A program made the position numbers and the translations under genes. 64,000 nucleotides of DNA, taken from the NCBI GenBank assembly GCA_024362935.1, contig JANCRA010000007.1:8124503-8188502 (forward strand), in the 5' to 3' direction. Below are positions 51,901 through 57,900 of this stretch, one piece after another (the stretch's first letter is position 1; each line of letters starts with the position of its first letter). The stretch comes from Setophaga petechia. Lineage: Eukaryota; Chordata; Aves; Passeriformes; Parulidae. Under the pieces are notes generated by a model. The model did no database searches. It saw nothing but the letters and a program-made list of their open reading frames with translations, and was not told where the DNA came from.

Positions 51901-54900
51901 ATGTTTGTAGTGCATCCAACCACATCCTCATCCCTTCCATGTATCCAAGTAGAAATGCTCATTAGCCTTTAGCATTGTGTTTTAGAGGTCATACTGTAGT
52001 TTCCATTATTAGTGCAACATTAATTTAGGTAAGCATCAGCTACTAATGTTTTTAGCTAGAAAGTGCATGAAATACTGTTTGGAATTGTTATTGTTTTACA
52101 CGGTAAGTTACTAATCAGAAAATTAAACAAGGAAATAATTAATAAGCTGCTGACAGTGATTGCCTTTCTCTGGGAGCAATATGCACAAAGGCTGGTCTGC
52201 TGCAGGTTTTGTCTGCTCTGGAGGCTGCAGTTGGTGCAGACACCAGGCTGGAAGGGGCTGGTTCCTGCCCTGGGGCACAGGCTCCTGCCCAGGGTGAGTC
52301 ACAGTGCAAAGCTCCTGCTTGCTGAGGCTGGACTGACCTTAAAATCTACAGCCTGAACATCCCTGGTAACTCAGGGACTAATAGAAGTTAGTTTTAACTT
52401 CTATTGATTTTTTTTTAAATTATGAATTTAAGACCATTGATTTAGGTGCCTTGAGATTTTTAGCAATTCACTCTTACATATTTTCAGTCATTTAAATAGT
52501 TTGGGTACAGAAGACAGCATCTTGTTTGAGTGTAAGTTTTGGTATTTTTGCTCTAGATGGAGACCTCCTTTTCCTTATTAATTCTGAGGTGGCTTAACCA
52601 GCCAGTAACCGTGTACATGATAGGCAGCTCTCCAAAACATTGCTTTGTGCTGAGCCATCAGGCCAAGCCCAGCCTTGCCAGGCTCCCCAGGAGGCTCCTC
52701 CGTGGTGCTCTGGCCAGCTGTGCTCCCTGGAGCTGCTGCAGCTTCAGCCCAGGGGATGCTCCAGCCAGACATCCCTGTATCCTACAAACTTCCAGTCTGA
52801 AAGGGCCCCAGCTCCTCTGCACACAGAAACCATGCACGTTTCTAAAAGGCCAGCTAAGCATCCATAAATGCTAGGATTATAATCACTTATAGAGTATATA
52901 ATTTAAAGATTGAGCATACTGGTTCTGACACAGGCCCAATATTTATGGAAAGTGTTGGTTAGCCAAGATCCTGCCCTGCTGAAACAATTCCTCTTGTGAG
53001 GAGCTGGGATACCCTAGTGGCAACATTTGGATTTGTTGGAGTGCTCAGTGTATTTATCTAGGAGAGAAGCATGGAATGTGGGTACAGTTTTTCTGTATGA
53101 GAACTACTGGGAAGTATCATGCCTCAGTTTTGTAAAGTGTCTGGCGCATGAGAAATTGTAAATTTGGGCTAGGGTGATCTCAGAGAGCAGTTTTACCTCC
53201 CCATCTTTACTGGTGGATTTGAATTTGAAGAAAGGCAATGTAGCAACTTCTTGATCAGGAATTCAGCTGGACAACATTTCCACCATACTTCCAATATTTC
53301 TAGCTTGTGTCCCTACTCACTTCTCTCCTGCAGACCACTAAACACCAAATAGTGGTTTCTGTCCTGCTTTTGTGCAGATTTTTCCCACCCATGTTGGCCA
53401 GACTTCTGAAGGCAGTTTATTTGCAGTGCCTGTCAGCTGCTACTGTTGATATCCTGCTGGTCTCAGAGCAAATGGAACTGTGTTGCACAAATTCCCAGTC
53501 ATAATTCAGAGCACTTGGGGGCTTTTTTCCGAGAGCCATCACAATCCCCTGGATTACTGCTGACACCCTTAGTTCACTTTGCTGTCAGGAGCCAGGAAAT
53601 TGCATGGATTCACCTGTTAGTCATGTGAAGGTTTAGTTCTTAAAAGCTGGAAGTTTTGGCAACAGCCTTGAAAATAGTGAAGCCACATGACAGATGTATC
53701 AGCTGTGTCAGTGTCTGTCATACAGAAGGAACAAACAAAATCAGTACGGGCTTCAAGATGCTGCTGGTAACTTGTATTCCTTTTGTTACCAACCTGTTAT
53801 TGTATCTTCTACCTGAAGCTATTCTAATATGAATTGTTAATTTATTATTCCCATGCTAATAGAAAGAATTTTATTAAAAAATATACCACTCATCATTTAC
53901 AAATATAATTTCTTACCCCCTTATGAAAAAATGGAAAATTATGCATTGGAATGACACTAGCAAGTGTGATTTTTCTTTAATGTCTCTTTTTTTTGCTAAT
54001 GAATCTAATCTTCAAAGAGGAGTGATGGCATTATTTCCTCCAGGGAGCCAACAGCCTAAAGGAAGTTATGTACTTAGTAGTCATCACTTATCTTCCCCAT
54101 CAGTGGAAACCCTTGGTAGCCTGGACTCTCACCCATGGTGCTGGCACTTGGTCTGGCAGCCATTAAGAGAATTTGCAAATGAGACAGTGGGAAGGTTTTA
54201 AAGACTGATATAAATATTATTCCTAAAATAATAAGCATTTTTGATTCTCCTTTTTTTACACTGTCTGGTTGCTTTATGCATGTGTGGCTAATTGCTCTCA
54301 TTTGTGGACAATAGACCTAACAGCAACAAAGGGATGTTTTAAAATTCTAACAAACCACTACTAATACACTTCTTGTATACACTTTTAATCCAAATTGCCC
54401 AGTAGAACATGGTCATTTCATCATGATGTTTCTAGAGGTTTAGCAATTCCTGCTTTTGATAACCAGTAATTAACATGCAAGTACAAGTTTTAAAAGGATC
54501 TTCGTGTTCTTTCTAGTTTAGCTGGGATCGGGATGACTTTCCTAATGTTTTGAAGTCTGTGTCTGCTGACATTTTGCTGATCTTCTGCTTCTTTCGAGAT
54601 CTCTTTCACTGAAGTGCTTCCTTTATTTTGGTGCAGTTTCCTGGTGAGTTTCATGGTGGATGCCCGCGGGGGCTCCATGAGGGGCAGCCGGCACCATGGC
54701 ATGCGGATCATCATCCCGCCGCGGAAGTGCACGGCGCCCACGCGCATCACCTGCCGCCTGGTCAAGAGGCACAAACTGGCCAGCCCGCCTCCCATGGTCG
54801 AAGGAGAAGGATTGGCAAGTCGGCTTGTAGAGATGGGGCCAGCAGGGGCACAGTTCTTAGGGTGAGTTCTTCTGTGAGTTTAATTGTTCGTGCTCACGTT

Positions 54901-57900
54901 GCATCTTTCGTTCCCTTTATCCCGTGGATCTAAGTAATTAAACGTTGACTCTCATCTGAGCACGTAGCACAGGCTGCTTAACTGAAAACATTAAAAAATG
55001 CCAACCTGCCGTTCCTTCTGTAAAGAACCCTTGCATTTTAAGGAGAGTCTTGCCTCTGATGACTGCAGGCTGGAGGTGAAGGTAAGGAAAGCCATGAGAA
55101 GGCCAGGTCCCACCCCCATCTACTCATGCAGCCCTGCCTTGGAGATCAGGAGGAGTCACACACTGGAAACCCAGAGCAGGTTTTGACCCTCTTGCTTGTA
55201 GAGATTTAGAGAAACAGCACTATCACAAAGAACTGTCTGGAGACACCCACAGGGACCCAGATACTGAGCTCTGTTCCCAGCGTGTGCACGGCTCCCTCTG
55301 GAGCTGCTGGGAGCTGCCTGTCTCCGTCCTGTGGAGCAAAACCACTTGGAGTGACCTGCTGTGGAGTGGTGGTACAAGCAGTACCAGTGCTAGGAACTGG
55401 CTGTTTTTAAAGCTTAAAACAGGGGAAACAATCCACTATGATGTGGCCTTTTTTTTCTTAGTTATAAATTTTGTTCATTACCGTGAGTGGCACCCTGGTA
55501 TAAACTGCTGGTTCTGTCGGGAATGACAGCTTGTTCCTAATTTCCCCTTCTCGTTTCTCTTCCTGCTGCATGGATGTTATTCAGTAAACTGCATCTTCCT
55601 AAAAGTCCTCCCCCTCTAAATGAGGGTGAGAGCATGGTTAGCCGAATCCTGCAGCTTGGTCCACAAGGAACAAAATTTATTGGGTAGGATATGTACGGAA
55701 AAGATACAGAATGTCTACAGTTTTTCTTTTGTTTCCAATTTTTTGTTAATCCCATTATTTTCTTTAAGTTTCCTAAAACTTTCAGTTGATTTATGTCACT
55801 GAAAGAAAATCATAGTGGCTTGATTTAATATAGCTCTGCTACTACCTTGTGCTTATAGGCATGTAAAATTCACTGCCAGCATTCTGCTTTCATAACTTCT
55901 GTGCTTTTGTAATTTTTTAAATTTGAAGTGTTTCTACTGCATTAAATACATTTTAATACACAGTGGCAGTCCTTTAAGTTCAACCCTGTGGTAGAGAAGG
56001 TATTTACAGGCCTCAAGTGAGACTGTTTTGGGAAGAGCATTTGTAAAATGTGATCACATAAAGTCCATTACGTATGAAAGATTATTCAGAAAAAAACATT
56101 ATCAAGTGAATGAATTGATTCAGCAAGATTGGAGAAATACTAATCTTTGCAACCTGCAAGAGGCATCTTGTTACAATAAATTTACAAAGCCAAGTATGCT
56201 ACCCAAAGGGACTGCTGTGTATAGTCTAAACATGTAAGGATGTTTCCGTATGCTTTTGACTGTTGTTTTCAAACCACATTGTGAAATTTATTGCATTAGG
56301 TTTTCAAAATATTGGTGAGTGTTTGGTGTGCCAAACCTGTTCAATACCTTCTCACTGAGTATTCTTGTTAAATGTCATGCACAAAATTGTGTAGTTTCTA
56401 AATATTTACAGAGACAGTATCTGAAATATTAACCTGCAAAGATTGTACTACAGCCTTAGTTTTCAGCTTGTGCTCTTTTTGAACTAGAGAGTAAATATCT
56501 TAAGCAATGTATTTCAATTTTTTGTATTTTCTTGCTGTGCACAATGGGAGAGAGCAGCTACATTCCTGTTTTTTTATTAAAGGACTCGAGACTAGAAAAA
56601 TGGACTGGGTGTTCCTAAAAGCATCTAAAATATATATTAATTCAACTATTTTCATGGGGAAAAAAAAGACTAACTCTTCTCCCTGGGAATTGAATGTGCA
56701 AACTGAGCCTCAAGCTAGTTTGTTTTTTCCCCATGATGGCTGTTGTGAATTCATGCTCAAGTGTTGGATTGGTTAATGCACCCAACACCTGGCAGATGTA
56801 TAGGACCACAGAAATGCTGCACCCTTCTCCCATCATGTGATGCTGCTTTTAACCAAGTTGTTACAAAGCAGTTAAACCCTTTACAACCTCTGTAGGAAAA
56901 TGATGATACTGTCTATTTAAATGTCTTAAAGCTGCATAATCCATAAATGTTCACTTACTGTGTGATTTCAGTCGGTTTGTCTTAGCATACTTTAAAATGC
57001 ATATCCTGCCTGTGAAGTGTTTGGCAACAGTGTCTGTTTTGTTGAGGAATGGCACATGAAGTGAATGGTGGTTTCTGTTGGTTGTTCATACAAACTGTTC
57101 AGTAATGCACTTGCAGTCCTCTGTTGAAGGTACATTGTCTGGTGACATAGGTGTATTAACCACCTTCTCATTCCCCTTCCTTCCCCCCAAAATGTTTGAC
57201 AGTAACTAATATAAATGTGGTTGTGATGTTGTTCAACCCAGAGAAGTCCATTCTGAAAGGATCTAACAATTCCCCTGTGATGTTTGCTGTGCAGAGGTTG
57301 CAGCTGTGATGCTGGGCATGAGAACCAGAAAGTGGAGCTAAAGAAAAACAGTCTCTTTTATTTCACAGGAGCTGCATCAACAGAGAGCCAGGGAGAGCTT
57401 TGAAAACTATGGGACTTAGTTTGAAGTTCAAAATCTGCATAAATGCATGGTTCCTGTTACAGTCAGTGGCTGTTGCATGCACTGGGATAGACAGACTGCT
57501 TCTGAACTGACTTTGTCCCTTCAAACTCTCTGAGCCAAATCCAAACTTTGACTATGCTAGTGCCAGTTAAAAGTCAACAGTGCTGTGTGTGCTGGAGCAG
57601 GCTGGATCACCTACCCCCTGGGATAAATGAGCAAGGAGGGCTCTCCTTAATAAAAGTTGTCACTATTTTTTTCATGGAGGCAGATATTTCAAAAGATTTG
57701 CTCTAAAAACAAGCTGTATATTAGTACTTTTGATTTATCCATTAATATAGTTTAAATGATAAAGGATTGTGCAGCTTTGGCAATTTTAAAGGCATTTTTA
57801 CCGTAACAGTGTTTACTATTAAAAATGACTGTAGTTTTCTTAAGGACCCATAGGAAATTGAGGGCAGTGAGGAAATGTAGGGTTTAAAATAACATGGTTC

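Noticed and set aside
51876..51960. Possible extra exon after the acceptor CTTTTTTTCCCACAG
   Set aside because: The open reading continues about 60 nt in the right phase, but the only GT near its end (GTAGAA after CCAA) is a poor donor that breaks the phase-2 pattern, and the peptide resembles no ankyrin sequence I know.
54500..54636. Open reading [14 protein letters not shown] after TTTCTAG upstream of the ZU5 exon
   Set aside because: No donor before the stop and no similarity to ankyrin sequence; treated as intron.
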